Source of the DNA: Kribbella sp. CA-293567
Lineage (GTDB): Bacteria; Actinomycetota; Actinomycetes; Propionibacteriales; Kribbellaceae
DNA: 64,000 nt
Direction: 5' to 3'
Assembly: GCF_027627575.1 (NCBI RefSeq)
Contig: NZ_CP114065.1
Span: forward strand, 558,001-622,000
Below, one piece after another: positions 54,649-62,913 of the stretch (positions are counted from its first letter, which is position 1; the number at the start of each line of letters is the position of its first letter). A program made the position numbers and the translations under genes. The notes under the pieces were generated by a model, which made no database searches, was not told where the DNA came from, and saw only the letters and a list, made by a program, of their open reading frames with translations.

Positions 54649-55335
54649 GTGTCGTCTGTACTGGTTGTCGGAGGAAGCGGTGGCCTCGGCCGGGAGATCG
54701 CCCGGTACTACGCGAGCCGGGGCGACTCGGTCGTCGTCACCAGCCGCTCTGCTGAGCGCGCGGAGGCCGCCGCTCGGGAGATCGGCGGCGACACCCGGGG
54801 CGTCGCGGTCGACCTGGCCGAGCCGGAGACGATCGACCGGGCACTCGCCGACGTCGGCGAACTGGACCATCTCGTGATCACCGCGATCGAGCAGTACGGC
54901 AACACGGTCAAGGAGTTCAGCATCACCGACGCCGTGAAGGCTTCGACGGTCAAGCTGGTCGGCTATACCGAGGTCGCGCGGGTCCTGCACGACCGCCTCC
55001 GCCCGGGAGCCTCGATCGTGCTGTTCGGCGGCCTCGGCAAGCTCCGGCCGTATCCGGGCTCGACCATGATCACCGCCACCAACGGCGCGGTCTCCGGCGT
55101 GATGCGCACCCTGGCGGTCGAGCTCGCCCCGATCCGGGTCAACGCGCTGCACCCCGGCATCGTCGGCGACAGCCCGGCCTGGGCCGACCGCGACCAGTCG
55201 TACGTCGCCGGCCGGACTCCCACCGGTCGCGCCACCACGATGGCCGAGGTCGTCGACGCCACCGACTTCCTGCTGCGCAACGGTGCCGCGAACGCCATCG
55301 ACCTGCACCTGGACGGCGGGATCCGGGTCGCCTGA
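54649..55335 (+). CDS. Atypical short-chain dehydrogenase-like protein
   Basis: A 228-residue Rossmann protein with the SDR cofactor motif VVGGSGGLGREIA and a C-terminal LHLDGGIRVA typical of the family. The expected YxxxK catalytic pair is not present: the equivalent helix reads STMITATNGAVSGVMRTLA. Such degenerate SDRs can be binding proteins or use other residues. The start is GTG at 54649, 8 bases after GAAGG. It stands alone, controlled by the palindrome immediately upstream. Confidence 0.82.
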   Translation: MSSVLVVGGSGGLGREIARYYASRGDSVVVTSRSAERAEAAAREIGGDTRGVAVDLAEPETIDRALADVGELDHLVITAIEQYGNTVKEFSITDAVKASTVKLVGYTEVARVLHDRLRPGASIVLFGGLGKLRPYPGSTMITATNGAVSGVMRTLAVELAPIRVNALHPGIVGDSPAWADRDQSYVAGRTPTGRATTMAEVVDATDFLLRNGAANAIDLHLDGGIRVA

Positions 55336-55372
55336 CCCCTTATCTTGGGGGTCCACGGACGAGGAGGCTGCC

Positions 55373-56149
55373 ATGCGACGCGGTTACGCCGCAGCCGTCG
55401 ACGGCCCGATCACGATCGACGTGGGCCTGTTCGCCCAGGACGGCTGGGTGAAGGTGCAGGCCAAGCCCGACTGTGCCCGGGCGCTGGTCGGCATCTCGAC
55501 GATCGACGACGAGGGCCGGTCGGCCACCGCCGTACGGGACGCTGTCGTGGAGGCCGGTCCCGACGGCGGCCTGGTCGTCACTCTGCACGGCGCCGGTGAG
55601 CGGTCCGACCGGCCGGGCTCGGGCTCGGGCTCGGTGGAGATCACCGTGATCGCGCCGCTCGGCAGCACACTCGTCGCGCGCACCGACAGCGCCCACATCG
55701 GCGCTGTCGGCGTCGCCGATGCCGACCTGCGGACGCAATCGGGCGACGTGTCGGTGCCGGAAGCCGGCCGGGTCTTCGCCGAGACGACCTCGGGCAAGGT
55801 GACGATCCAGCGCGCCGGCGACGTCACCGCCACCTCCCGGTCCGGAGCGATCTCGGTCGGCGCCACGGACCGCGTCACCGCCCGTACCGCGAGCGGCGGC
55901 ATCCTGCTGGGGGCGGTCAGCCAGGCCACCGCCAGATCTGTCAGCGGCCGGCTCACCATCCGCGACTTCCGCGGCGGCTCGGTCCGCGCGGACACCACCA
56001 GCGGCGCCATCACCATCCACGCCACGGCGAGTGGCAGCATCCGCGCCGCCACCGTCTCCGGCGCGATCGCGATCACGGCCACCCCCGGCACGAAGCTCAC
56101 CCTGCAGACCTCGACCGCCACCGGCCAGGTGACAGCCCCGGTTCACTGA
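55373..56149 (+). CDS. DUF4097 beta-repeat protein (cytoplasmic form)
   Basis: A 258-residue protein without signal peptide. After a 90-residue N-terminal region with ITIDVGLFAQDGWVKVQAKP, the C-terminal half consists of DUF4097 strands such as TQSGDVSVPEAG, TTSGKVTIQRAG and TTSGAITIHATA. The ATG follows GAGGAGG. It begins 37 bases after the atypical SDR and could be co-transcribed with it. Function unknown. Two more DUF4097 genes lie in this window. Confidence 0.78.
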   Translation: MRRGYAAAVDGPITIDVGLFAQDGWVKVQAKPDCARALVGISTIDDEGRSATAVRDAVVEAGPDGGLVVTLHGAGERSDRPGSGSGSVEITVIAPLGSTLVARTDSAHIGAVGVADADLRTQSGDVSVPEAGRVFAETTSGKVTIQRAGDVTATSRSGAISVGATDRVTARTASGGILLGAVSQATARSVSGRLTIRDFRGGSVRADTTSGAITIHATASGSIRAATVSGAIAITATPGTKLTLQTSTATGQVTAPVH

Positions 56150-56264
56150 GCGAGTACCGGCGTACGGCCGGAAAGGCGTCCGCTCACCGCGCTGGAACAA
56201 GTGAGACGCAACACGCGGGGGGTGATGAGGCCGACACCGACATGACTGACCGGTAACCAACCAA

Positions 56265-56280
56265 TAACATCGCTGGTATG
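56265..56280 (+). promoter_or_regulatory. Candidate leaderless promoter of etfD
   Basis: TAACAT (56265-56270) ends 7 bases before the ATG at 56278 and no ribosome site is present. The hexamer and spacing are the same as before paaN. Confidence 0.42.
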
Positions 56281-58431
56281 CAGATCCTCGCCATCGTCGT
56301 ATCACTCGCGATCGCCACCGTCGGCATCGCGTTGTTCGGCAGGACGATCGGGCACATCGTGTCCGTCATCAAGCTGGGCCAGCCGGCCGCCGGCCGCACC
56401 GACCATCCGGGACAGCGCACCGCGACGCTGGCCAAGGAGACGTTGCTGCACACCCGGATGCTGCAGTGGAGCCATATCGGCGTCCTGCACTGGTTCGTCG
56501 CGTTCGGCTTCCTCGGGCTGGTGCTCAGCCTGGTGACGGCGTTCGGGCAGCTGTTCGACGCGCACTTCGCGCTGCCGATCATCGGCCACTGGTTCGTCTT
56601 CGAGTGGTTCAGCGAGTTCCTCACCTGGACCGGTCTGGTCTCGATCGTCGCGTTGATGGTGATCCGGTTGCGCCACCGGCCGAGCGGTTCGGAGGGCCGG
56701 TACAGCCGGTTCTTCGGCTCCCGCGGCTGGCAGGCGTACTACGTCGAGTACACGATCCTCGGCGTGTTGATCTGCATCCTGTTGCTGCGCGGACTGGAGT
56801 ACGAGCTCGGCGCGGGCAGCAAGTTCCACTTCCCGTCCACGTGGTTCGTCGGCCAGGCGCTGTTCGGTGGCCTGAGCGAGAACGCGCTGGAGAACACGGT
56901 CTACCTGGTCGCGATGATCAAGATCCTGATCTCGTTCGCCTGGATGATCACCATCTCGCTGAACGCGACCATGGGCGTGGCCTGGCACCGGTTCACCGCC
57001 TGGCCGAACATCTGGTTCAAGCGCAAGGCCGACGGCGGCACCGCGCTCGGCGGACTGCAGCCGATCATGGTCAAGGGCGAGCCGCTCGACTTCGAGAACA
57101 TCGAGGAGCTGGACGAGGACGCCGCGCTCGGCGTCGGCAAGGTCGAGGACTTCACCTGGAAGGGCCTGCTCGACTTCACCACCTGCACCGAGTGCGGCCG
57201 CTGCCAGTCGCAGTGCCCGGCCTGGAACACCGACAAGCCGCTGTCGCCCAAGCTGATCGTGATGAACCTGCGCGAGCACGCGTTCGCCAAGGCGCCGTAC
57301 CTGCTGGCCTCCTCCGACGAGGAGCGCAAGTCGCTGCCCGAGCTGGTACTGGCCGAGCAGGAGCGGCCGCTGGTCGGCTCGCCGGACGTCGCCGTGATCG
57401 ACCAGGAGGCGCTGTGGGACTGCACCTCGTGCGGCGCCTGCGTTCAGCAGTGCCCGGTCGACATCGAGCACGTGGACGCGATCATGGACATGCGCCGCTA
57501 CCAGGTGATGATCGAGTCGTCGTTCCCGTCCGAGCTCAACGGGCTGTTCAAGGGCCTGGAGAACAAGGGCAACCCGTGGAACATGAACCCGTCCGGCCGG
57601 ATGGACTGGGCCAAGGGCCTGCCGTTCGAGGTCAAGCAGGTCGGGACCGACGTCGAGACGCTGGCCGAGGTCGAGTACCTGTTCTGGGTCGGCTGCGCCG
57701 GTGCCTTCGAGGACCGCGCGAAGAAGACCACACAGGCGGTCGCCGAGTTGCTGAACCTGGCGGGCGTCTCGTTCGCCGTACTGGGTGACGGCGAGACCTG
57801 CTCGGGTGACCCGGCGCGGCGGGCCGGTAACGAGTTCGTGTTCCAGCAGCTGGCCATGCAGAACGCCGAGGTGTTCAAGGAGACCGGCGTGAAGAAGGTC
57901 GTCTCCACCTGCGCGCACTGCTTCAACACGCTGAAGAACGAGTACTCCCAGTTCGGCGTCGAACTGGACGTCATCCACCACACGCAACTGCTGAACCGGC
58001 TGGTCCGGGAGGGCAAGCTGACCCCGGTCGCCCCGGCGGACAGCTCGCTGAACGGCCAGAAGATCACCTACCACGACCCGTGCTACCTGGGCCGGCACAA
58101 CCAGGTGTACGACGCTCCGCGCGAGCTGCTCGAGATCATCCCGGGCGCGGAGTACGCCGAGATGCCGCGCAACCGGACCAAGTCGTTCTGCTGCGGCGCG
58201 GGTGGCGCGCGGATGTGGATGGAGGAGAAGACCGGGAGCCGGATCAACGTGAACCGGACCACCGAGGCGGTCGACACCGGCGCCGACAAGATCGCCACCG
58301 GCTGCCCGTTCTGCCGGGTGATGCTGTCGGACGGGCTGACCTCCAAGCAGGCCGACGGATCGGCGCGCGAAGAGGTCGAGGTCGCCGACGTGGCCCAGCT
58401 GCTGCTCGCCTCGGTGAAGCGCGGCGACTGA
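56278..58431 (+). CDS. etfD: Membrane Fe-S oxidoreductase, EtfD-like (ETF:quinone oxidoreductase)
   Basis: A 717-residue membrane enzyme. About six N-terminal helices (1-240) form a NarI/cytochrome-like domain with His residues (THSHIGVLHWFVAF-type helix at 65-80). Two 4Fe-4S motifs follow: CTECGRCQSQCP from 303 and CTSCGACVQQCP from 382. The C-terminal CCG domains show STCAHCFNTL, HDPCYLGRHN, SFCCGAGGAR and TGCPFCRVML. This is the layout of mycobacterial Rv0338c (EtfD), which takes electrons from ETF, and thus from acyl-CoA dehydrogenases, to menaquinone. It fits with the FadE5-like enzyme in this window. Confidence 0.88.
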   Translation: MQILAIVVSLAIATVGIALFGRTIGHIVSVIKLGQPAAGRTDHPGQRTATLAKETLLHTRMLQWSHIGVLHWFVAFGFLGLVLSLVTAFGQLFDAHFALPIIGHWFVFEWFSEFLTWTGLVSIVALMVIRLRHRPSGSEGRYSRFFGSRGWQAYYVEYTILGVLICILLLRGLEYELGAGSKFHFPSTWFVGQALFGGLSENALENTVYLVAMIKILISFAWMITISLNATMGVAWHRFTAWPNIWFKRKADGGTALGGLQPIMVKGEPLDFENIEELDEDAALGVGKVEDFTWKGLLDFTTCTECGRCQSQCPAWNTDKPLSPKLIVMNLREHAFAKAPYLLASSDEERKSLPELVLAEQERPLVGSPDVAVIDQEALWDCTSCGACVQQCPVDIEHVDAIMDMRRYQVMIESSFPSELNGLFKGLENKGNPWNMNPSGRMDWAKGLPFEVKQVGTDVETLAEVEYLFWVGCAGAFEDRAKKTTQAVAELLNLAGVSFAVLGDGETCSGDPARRAGNEFVFQQLAMQNAEVFKETGVKKVVSTCAHCFNTLKNEYSQFGVELDVIHHTQLLNRLVREGKLTPVAPADSSLNGQKITYHDPCYLGRHNQVYDAPRELLEIIPGAEYAEMPRNRTKSFCCGAGGARMWMEEKTGSRINVNRTTEAVDTGADKIATGCPFCRVMLSDGLTSKQADGSAREEVEVADVAQLLLASVKRGD

Positions 58432-58437
58432 GTTCAC

Positions 58438-58452
58438 TGCAACTTCCTGCAA
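58438..58452 (+). promoter_or_regulatory. Direct repeat TGCAA-N5-TGCAA before the lipoprotein pair
   Basis: TGCAA occurs at 58438-58442 and 58448-58452, a 10-bp period. The same arrangement is found, in the opposite orientation, at 62914-62928 before another lipoprotein gene. It may be a response-regulator site. Confidence 0.3.
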
Positions 58453-58517
58453 TATCCCTTCCCAGTCAGCGGTTCGGCCCTTAAGCTCCGTTGGTTGTTC
58501 CAATGGGGAGGGAAATC

Positions 58518-59363
58518 GTGAAGTTTCGTACTCGGGCAGCGGTCACCGTGGTGGCGCTGCCGATGATCTTGGGTGTCGCGGCGTGTGGCGGGGGCGACAA
58601 GGCGACCGGTGACCAGGCCGGTGGCGGCACGACGCCGTCCGCGTCGGTGACCAGCAGCACACCGACAGCGACACCCAGCAGTACTCCGGTGGCGCCGCCG
58701 GCGGCCCAGGAGCCGCTCCGGCTGACCAACGCCAGCTTCCTGCCGGCGCTCAAGGCGGGCACCGGCCAGGCGAAGTCGTGGAAGGCCAAGACCGTGATGA
58801 CGGCCGGTGGCCAGAAGATCACCATGACCTCGGCGCAGACCACCAGTCCGCTGGCGATGAAGCTGGAGATGGCCCTGCCGGCGGCCGATGGCGCGGTACA
58901 GATGATCCTGGTCGGGTCGAACCTGTACCTGTCGATCCCACAGCAGACGCCGGCCGGCAAGTTTGTCAAGCTGGATCTGAAGAACAGCAAGGACCCGGCG
59001 GTCAAGCAGTACGGCGAGCTGCTCCAGAACGCCGACCCGATGAAGTCGTACAAGGGCTGGGACAAGAGCCTGCAGAGCGTCAAGTTCGTGAAGACCGAGA
59101 CGATCGGCGGCCGCGAGCTGGACCGGTACGACGTGACCGTCGACACCGCCAAGGCACTGAAGGCCATGGGCCAGCAGATCCCCGCCGGAACAGCCGGCGT
59201 ACCGAAGACGCTGGTGTACTCGACCTGGATGGGCAGCGACAAGCTGATCTACCAGATGAAGTTCGAGATGCCCGGCGTCAGCATGCTGATGACGATGTCC
59301 GACTACAACCAGCCGGTCGCCATCGCGGCTCCGCCGGCGAGCAAGATCGTCGCGAAGCGCTGA
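58518..59363 (+). CDS. Lipoprotein, LppX/LprG-like (copy 1)
   Basis: A 281-residue exported lipoprotein. The signal ends ILGVAACGGG with the modified Cys near residue 24, then a Ser/Thr/Pro-rich linker to about 65. The mature domain is a half-barrel-type fold with TTSPLAMKLEMALP, GRELDRYDVTVDTAKAL and a strand ending in WMGSDKLIYQMKF, reminiscent of LppX/LprAFG lipid carriers. The GTG at 58518 follows GGGGAGGG. The next gene is a paralog. They may carry lipids between membrane and cell wall (inference). Confidence 0.75.
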   Translation: MKFRTRAAVTVVALPMILGVAACGGGDKATGDQAGGGTTPSASVTSSTPTATPSSTPVAPPAAQEPLRLTNASFLPALKAGTGQAKSWKAKTVMTAGGQKITMTSAQTTSPLAMKLEMALPAADGAVQMILVGSNLYLSIPQQTPAGKFVKLDLKNSKDPAVKQYGELLQNADPMKSYKGWDKSLQSVKFVKTETIGGRELDRYDVTVDTAKALKAMGQQIPAGTAGVPKTLVYSTWMGSDKLIYQMKFEMPGVSMLMTMSDYNQPVAIAAPPASKIVAKR

Positions 59364-59365
59364 TC

Positions 59366-60145
59366 GTGAGATTCCGCTTCAGGGTGGTGGCACTGGCCAC
59401 CACCCTGCCGCTGCTCGTCGGCCTCGCAGGCTGTGCCGACGATGCGGCGGTCAAGCCGGTCACCGGTACGGCGAAGCCGGCTGTGGCCGCACAGGCCAAG
59501 GCCGCCAAGCCGCCCGCCCGGTTGACGACCGCAACCTTCGTGCCGGTGACCCTCGCTGCCTACGCCAAGGTGAAGTCCTGGGCCGGGGTGATGCGGATCA
59601 GCCTCAACGGGCAGGTGGTCATCGCGACCGTCACCCAGACCTATCAGCCGGCCGCGATGCGGATCGACCTGAGTGGTCCGCAGTTCGGCGGCGTGGCCCA
59701 CGCCATCCTGATCAACGAGGTCCTGTACCTGCACCTGCCGATCCCGGAGGCGCGCGGGAAGTACCTGAAGTACGACCCGAAGGCCACCAAGGACCCGACA
59801 GCCGTTGCCATGGCGCGGTTGTTCGACGGTGTCGATCCGGCCAAGTCGAACAAGGCGATGCGCAAAGCCGTGGTCAGGGTGAAGTTCGTCGCCAGCGACA
59901 CGATCGGCTACCGCAAGGTCGACCGGTACGACGTCACGATGAACAACGCCGCCATGCTGCGGGCGCTCGGGATGAAGCGGCCGGCCGGGCTGCCGAAGAC
60001 TTCGGTCCAGTCGATCTGGGTCGGTGCGGACCGCCTCACGTACAAGATGCTGTCCGGAGAAACCCAGGTCACCGTGACCGGCTACGACAGCGTCGCGCCG
60101 ATCACGGCTCCCTCGGCCAGGATGATCACCAAGACGCGCAGTTAG
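59366..60145 (+). CDS. Lipoprotein, LppX/LprG-like (copy 2)
   Basis: A 259-residue paralog of the previous gene, two bases downstream of its stop. The lipobox is LLVGLAGC. Matching landmarks are SWAGVMRISLNGQVV, YRKVDRYDVTMNNAAML and WVGADRLTYKM, each aligned with copy 1. A tandem duplication is the simplest origin. The GTG start at 59366 is placed by the signal peptide. It overlaps the convergent SDR gene by 4 bases. Confidence 0.75.
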   Translation: MRFRFRVVALATTLPLLVGLAGCADDAAVKPVTGTAKPAVAAQAKAAKPPARLTTATFVPVTLAAYAKVKSWAGVMRISLNGQVVIATVTQTYQPAAMRIDLSGPQFGGVAHAILINEVLYLHLPIPEARGKYLKYDPKATKDPTAVAMARLFDGVDPAKSNKAMRKAVVRVKFVASDTIGYRKVDRYDVTMNNAAMLRALGMKRPAGLPKTSVQSIWVGADRLTYKMLSGETQVTVTGYDSVAPITAPSARMITKTRS

Positions 60146-60936
60146 CGCAGATACGAGGCGCCGTTGAAGTCGAGGACCGCGCCGCTCGACCAGCCGGCTT
60201 CGGGGGAAGCCAGCCAGTGCACCGCCGCGGCGACCTCGGGAGCCGTGGCCACCCGGCCGAACGGGCTCTGCGCGCGGACGGCGTCGCCGCCGGGGCCGTT
60301 GAGCCCTTGCGCGGCCATGTCCGTCGCGATGAACCCGGGCGCGATTGACGTCACGGTGATGTCATGGGGCGCCAACGCGACCGCCATCGACTGTCCGAAC
60401 GCGTGTAGTCCCGCCTTGCTCGCCCCGTACGCCGGTACGTCCGGCTCTCCGCGATAAGCGCCTCGCGACCCGACGTTGACGATCACGCCTCTCCTGACGC
60501 CGTCGGCCGGCTCCACGTCGAGCATCTGCCGGGCCACACACCAGGTCAGGTGTGCCGCTCCCTCCAGGTTGACCGCGAGCGTCCGTCGCCAGGCCGCCAC
60601 CCAGTCGTCGTACGAGGTGTCGGCCAACGGGTGCCCGATCCGCCGCGACCCCGCGACCGGGTCGTCGACGAACAGTGCCGCGTTGTTGACCAGGACGTTG
60701 ATGCGTCCGAGGTTTCGCGCCGATTCCTCAACCAGTGCAGGGATTCCGGCTGGGTCGCCGAGGTCCCCGGAAACCACCGAATGCCCCTCGCCGGGAAGCT
60801 CGGCCAGTACCGCGGACGCCTTGTCCACCGCACCCCGGCAGTGCAGAACGACCCGGTCGCCGGCCGCGGCGAAGACCTTCGCCACCTCGGCTCCGACACC
60901 TCGTGACGCACCGGTGACAAGCACTCCTCTGGACAT
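60142..60936 (-). CDS. Short-chain dehydrogenase/reductase
   Basis: A 264-residue classical SDR. The cofactor motif is TGASRGVG, NNA is in VLVNNAALF, the catalytic Ser is in VNVGSRGAYRG and YxxxK is YGASK. A basic residue after beta-2 (LHCRGAVDK) suggests NADPH. The ATG at 60936 follows AGAGGGG. It probably reduces a 3-oxoacyl or similar carbonyl; the substrate is unknown. It stands alone and diverges from the RHH gene, so the TGACGTCA array may influence it as well. Confidence 0.87.
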   Translation of the reverse strand: MSRGVLVTGASRGVGAEVAKVFAAAGDRVVLHCRGAVDKASAVLAELPGEGHSVVSGDLGDPAGIPALVEESARNLGRINVLVNNAALFVDDPVAGSRRIGHPLADTSYDDWVAAWRRTLAVNLEGAAHLTWCVARQMLDVEPADGVRRGVIVNVGSRGAYRGEPDVPAYGASKAGLHAFGQSMAVALAPHDITVTSIAPGFIATDMAAQGLNGPGGDAVRAQSPFGRVATAPEVAAAVHWLASPEAGWSSGAVLDFNGASYLR

Positions 60937-61010
60937 CCCGAACCCCTCTCGTCGACTTCGGCCCATTCTGCCCTGACGCCAGTTCGGCGGCGGCGTGACA
61001 TCAGAAGGTG

Positions 61011-61047
61011 TTGACAGTGACGTCACTATGACGTCATGATTGCGTCA
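61011..61047 (+). promoter_or_regulatory. Promoter with three 11-bp-phased TGACGTCA boxes before the RHH gene
   Basis: TTGACA (61011-61016) and CATGAT (61035-61040), 18 bp apart, form a likely promoter whose transcript would begin at or very near the ATG at 61047. Three 8-bp boxes lie at 61018 (TGACGTCA), 61029 (TGACGTCA) and 61040 (TTGCGTCA), exactly 11 bp apart. The first two are perfect palindromes. The array covers the spacer, the -10 and the start codon, a suitable place for repression by a DNA-binding protein such as the RHH gene product. Confidence 0.55.
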
Positions 61048-61802
61048 TGGAACTTGATCACTACCTCGAGTCGGTCCGCCGTAGCGTGGAGAACGCCACC
61101 GCGCTGGCCGACGACCAAACTCGCTCGGTGGCCCAGCGCCTCGGAGCAACGCTGGACGATGCGGGCCGGCTGGCCCTCATCTCAGCCCTGTCCGACGCCG
61201 CCGGGGAGATCAGCCGTGAGCTGTCACCCGGATCGGTCGAGCTCCGGATGGCCGGTGGCCGCCCCGAGTTCGTGGTCACGCCGGCTCCGAGCCAGCTGAC
61301 GGGTGCCGACGACGACGACCTGGACGACGACCACACCGGCGGACCGGTGACCGACGAGCTCGCGCCCGACGCCGACGAGCCGACCGCGCGGATCACGCTG
61401 CGGCTGCCGATGTCGGTGAAGAACAAGGTGGACGAGGCCGCCACCGCCGACGGCATCTCCTCGAACGCGTGGCTGATGCGCACCGTGATGACGGCGCTGA
61501 CCGGCCGCGGCGGCTACGGCCGCCCGCCGCGCCCGCCGAAGCCGCCGCGGCCGGGCATCTTCGCTCCCGACGGACCGCTCGGACCGGACGGACCGCTCGG
61601 CCCGGAGGGGATCTTCGGCAAGGACGGCGTCTTCGGGCCCGAGGGTGTCTTCGGTCCGGACGGTCTGTTCGGCGAGGGGCGCCGGGGCGACCGCGGCGAC
61701 CGGCGTACCGAGCGGGACGAGCGCCGTGGCGACCGCGGTGACCAGGGAAAACGCCGGGGTGGACGTGGCCCGGGCCAGCGCATGCAGGGGTGGGCACAGT
61801 GA
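61047..61802 (+). CDS. Ribbon-helix-helix protein with collagen-like repeats
   Basis: A 251-residue protein. Residues 1-60 are helical, then comes an acidic linker (DDDDLDDDHT). A ribbon-helix-helix DNA-binding domain spans about 113-153 (RITLRLPMSVKNKVDEAATA), of the kind seen in HicB-type antitoxins. A Pro-rich stretch leads to Gly-rich repeats (GPDGPLGPEG, FGPEGVFGPDG) at 171-212 and a strongly basic Arg/Asp tail. No ribosome site precedes the ATG. The stop overlaps the DUF4097 gene by GTGA. The upstream TGACGTCA array is probably its own operator. Confidence 0.78.
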   Translation: MELDHYLESVRRSVENATALADDQTRSVAQRLGATLDDAGRLALISALSDAAGEISRELSPGSVELRMAGGRPEFVVTPAPSQLTGADDDDLDDDHTGGPVTDELAPDADEPTARITLRLPMSVKNKVDEAATADGISSNAWLMRTVMTALTGRGGYGRPPRPPKPPRPGIFAPDGPLGPDGPLGPEGIFGKDGVFGPEGVFGPDGLFGEGRRGDRGDRRTERDERRGDRGDQGKRRGGRGPGQRMQGWAQ

Positions 61803-62626
61803 GCTACAGCAGCCAGTTGATCGGCGAAGCCGGCGAGATCGACCGGGTCCGGATCGAGATCGGTTCGGGGCTGGTGGAGATCCGTCCGGCCGACGGCGAG
61901 AAGACGACCGTCGACCTGGAGGTCGACAGCGGCAACGAGGGCGACGTGGTCTTCGAGGTGGTCAACGGCGAACTGGTCGTCGACGGCCCGAAGAACGTCC
62001 GGCGCGGCCCGGAGATCCGGGTCCGGATCGCCACTCCGGCCACCCTCGACGCCCGGATCCAGACCGGGTCGGGTGACATCACCGCGCGGATGCCGCTCGG
62101 TGAGGCCCGGCTCTCCACCGGCTCCGGTGACATCCGTGCCGAGCGGGTCGACGGCGACCTGGCGGCCAACGCCGGCAGCGGCGACGTCCGGATCGGATCG
62201 GCCGCGGGCGCGGTCCGGATCAAGACCGGTTCCGGCGGCATCGACATCGGTGAGTCGGTCGGCCAGGTCGGCGTGACCACCGGGTCGGGTGACGTCCGGC
62301 TCGGCGACACGGCCGGACCGACCACGGTCAAGGTCGGCTCGGGCGACATCACCATCGAGCGGATCCGGGACCACTCGGTCGCGACCTCCGGCTCGGGCGA
62401 CGTCCGGGTCGAGTCGGCCGAGGGGCCCAGCGTCCGGGCGGAGACCGCTCGCGGCGACGTCCAGATCGGCGTACCGGACGGGGTGCCGACCTATCTCGAC
62501 CTGAAGACGGTGACCGGGCAGATCCAGTGCGACCTGGAGCCGGGCCGGCAGCCGGCCGAGGGAGAGCCCTCGCTGATGCTGCGGGCGCGGACCGTCTCCG
62601 GCGACATCATCGTCGTCCGGGTCTGA
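61799..62626 (+). CDS. DUF4097 beta-repeat protein coupled to the RHH gene
   Basis: A 275-residue soluble protein with regular DUF4097 repeats: TGSGDITARMPLG, TGSGDIRAERVDG, AGSGDVRIGSAAG, TGSGDVRLGDTAG, VGSGDITIERIR and SGSGDVRVESAEG. The TGSGD core recurs about every 18-20 residues, as in a beta-helix or toast-rack. No signal peptide is present. The GTG start at 61799 overlaps the RHH stop by 4 bases with AGGGG upstream, so the two products are probably made in fixed ratio and may interact. Confidence 0.82.
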   Translation: MSYSSQLIGEAGEIDRVRIEIGSGLVEIRPADGEKTTVDLEVDSGNEGDVVFEVVNGELVVDGPKNVRRGPEIRVRIATPATLDARIQTGSGDITARMPLGEARLSTGSGDIRAERVDGDLAANAGSGDVRIGSAAGAVRIKTGSGGIDIGESVGQVGVTTGSGDVRLGDTAGPTTVKVGSGDITIERIRDHSVATSGSGDVRVESAEGPSVRAETARGDVQIGVPDGVPTYLDLKTVTGQIQCDLEPGRQPAEGEPSLMLRARTVSGDIIVVRV

Positions 62627-62672
62627 AGAACCACCACATCATTCGACGGGGATCATCCGAGGGGACAGTGTC

Positions 62673-62891
62673 ATGATCAGCGAACACCAAGAGGTCGCCC
62701 GCTACCGGGTCGCCGAGCAGATCCGGCTCGCCGAACTACGGGCCCTGGGCAAGGAACAGCGGGAGCTGCTGCGGTCCGAGGGCGAGGCCGCCGGGCCGCG
62801 CCACGAGCTCGCCACGGTACTGCGGCGGCTGGCCGACCGGCTCGAGCCGCAGCCGCGCCACCGGCGTACCGGCCTGTCAGTGGTGCGGTGA
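62673..62891 (+). CDS. Small hypothetical protein, 72 residues
   Basis: A short helical protein with many Arg, Glu and Leu (YRVAEQIRLAELRALGKEQR, ELATVLRRLADRL). It has no membrane segment and a basic C-terminus. The ATG follows GAGGGGACAG and lies 46 bases after the DUF4097 gene, so it is probably the third member of that operon. Native codon bias supports it being real. Function unknown. Confidence 0.65.
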   Translation: MISEHQEVARYRVAEQIRLAELRALGKEQRELLRSEGEAAGPRHELATVLRRLADRLEPQPRHRRTGLSVVR

Positions 62892-62913
62892 GATCGGTGA
62901 CTGTTCAGGCACT

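Noticed and set aside
56302..58503. 733-codon minus-strand frame opposite etfD
   Set aside because: Antisense to two 4Fe-4S motifs and membrane helices that are plainly coding on the plus strand.
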